64,000 bases of DNA from Sacculina carcini (taxonomy: Eukaryota > Arthropoda > Thecostraca > Sacculinidae), in the NCBI GenBank assembly GCA_916048095.2, contig OU696590.1, positions 4,239,049 through 4,303,048 on the forward strand, written 5' to 3'. This document shows positions 63,808 through 64,000 of the stretch, in pieces. The notes below the pieces were generated by a model that saw only the letters and a list, made by a program, of their open reading frames with translations, was not told the origin of the DNA and made no database searches. Within the stretch, counting starts at the first letter, position 1. Every line of letters begins with the position of its first letter. The translations under genes were made by a program, and so were the position numbers.

Positions 63808-64000
63808 AATTTTTAACGGGTACGCCAAGTGATGGCCGAGTAGCAGCTGATATAAAATGGACCAAGAAGGTTGGGACAGACAGACAGACACACACACATA
63901 TGATCTCTTTGATATATATAGACTAGCATTAAAACCCGCCCGTTGTGCGGAGCTATTAATAAAGTAAAATATATATTGAATTCATAAAAGAAAACGAATA
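63808..64000 (+). repeat. Dispersed repeat family R1, second copy (runs off the window)
   Basis: AATTTTTAACGGGTACGCC through GACAGACAGACAGACACACA, GATCTCTTT, a short TATATATAG, ACTAGCATTAAAACCCGCCC and GTTGTGCGGAGC. Same order as 62,216-62,460 but with a much shorter TA run, which shows that the TA tract is a hypervariable internal part of the family. Confidence 0.85.

Overview
The window is nuclear DNA of a eukaryote, most likely an invertebrate animal. It has spliced exons of one conserved metazoan-type gene (DXO/Rai1 family), several retrotransposon clades, hAT and mariner DNA transposons, and two very different satellite families. No bacterial-style operons, rRNA genes or CRISPR arrays are visible. 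Clade assignments come from motif reading only, and the species cannot be fixed from the sequence.

Left part (1-25,003). A 32-bp minisatellite (1-392) and a foldback element with about 215-bp arms (822-1289) lead into a composite array of about 23 kb (1767-24,803). The array alternates a conserved segment of about 190 bp, carrying a tRNA-like module with a perfect B box, with tracts of the 9-bp microsatellite AAAATAAAG of very variable length. I count 30 complete conserved segments and one cut by a 200-N assembly gap. Shared variants show higher-order duplication. The long K/I, F/S/L and Y/F/L frames in this region are by-products of the 9-bp repeat and are not genes.

Middle part (25,004-45,665). 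A second satellite, with a 68-bp monomer holding two short hairpin-forming dyads, has received at least three retrotransposon insertions, each with a target-site duplication: an RTE-like non-LTR element (minus strand), Ty3/Gypsy-like element A (155-bp LTRs) and Ty3/Gypsy-like element B (160-bp LTRs). A 2,724-bp tandem duplication then joined B gag directly to A integrase, leaving an extra partial copy of each. The B integrase frame is interrupted by satellite DNA, 89 bp of which is identical to satellite just beyond its 3' LTR.

Right-middle part (45,666-59,260). This is a graveyard of nested elements: a non-LTR element with a PHD-like ORF1 and 2A-like motif, split by a hAT element (8-bp TSD) that itself holds a mariner relic; a neighbouring partial copy split by a short LTR-bearing element; a decayed CR1-like element; another 2A/PHD ORF1 fragment; and a plus-strand reverse-transcriptase relic.

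Right end (60,141-64,000). Four exons of a DXO/Rai1-type mRNA decapping and 5'-3' exonuclease gene join with consistent intron phases. The gene runs off or continues through a repeat-filled intron. Its 3' exons are not in view. A dispersed repeat family in that intron recurs, inverted, at 1360-1700.
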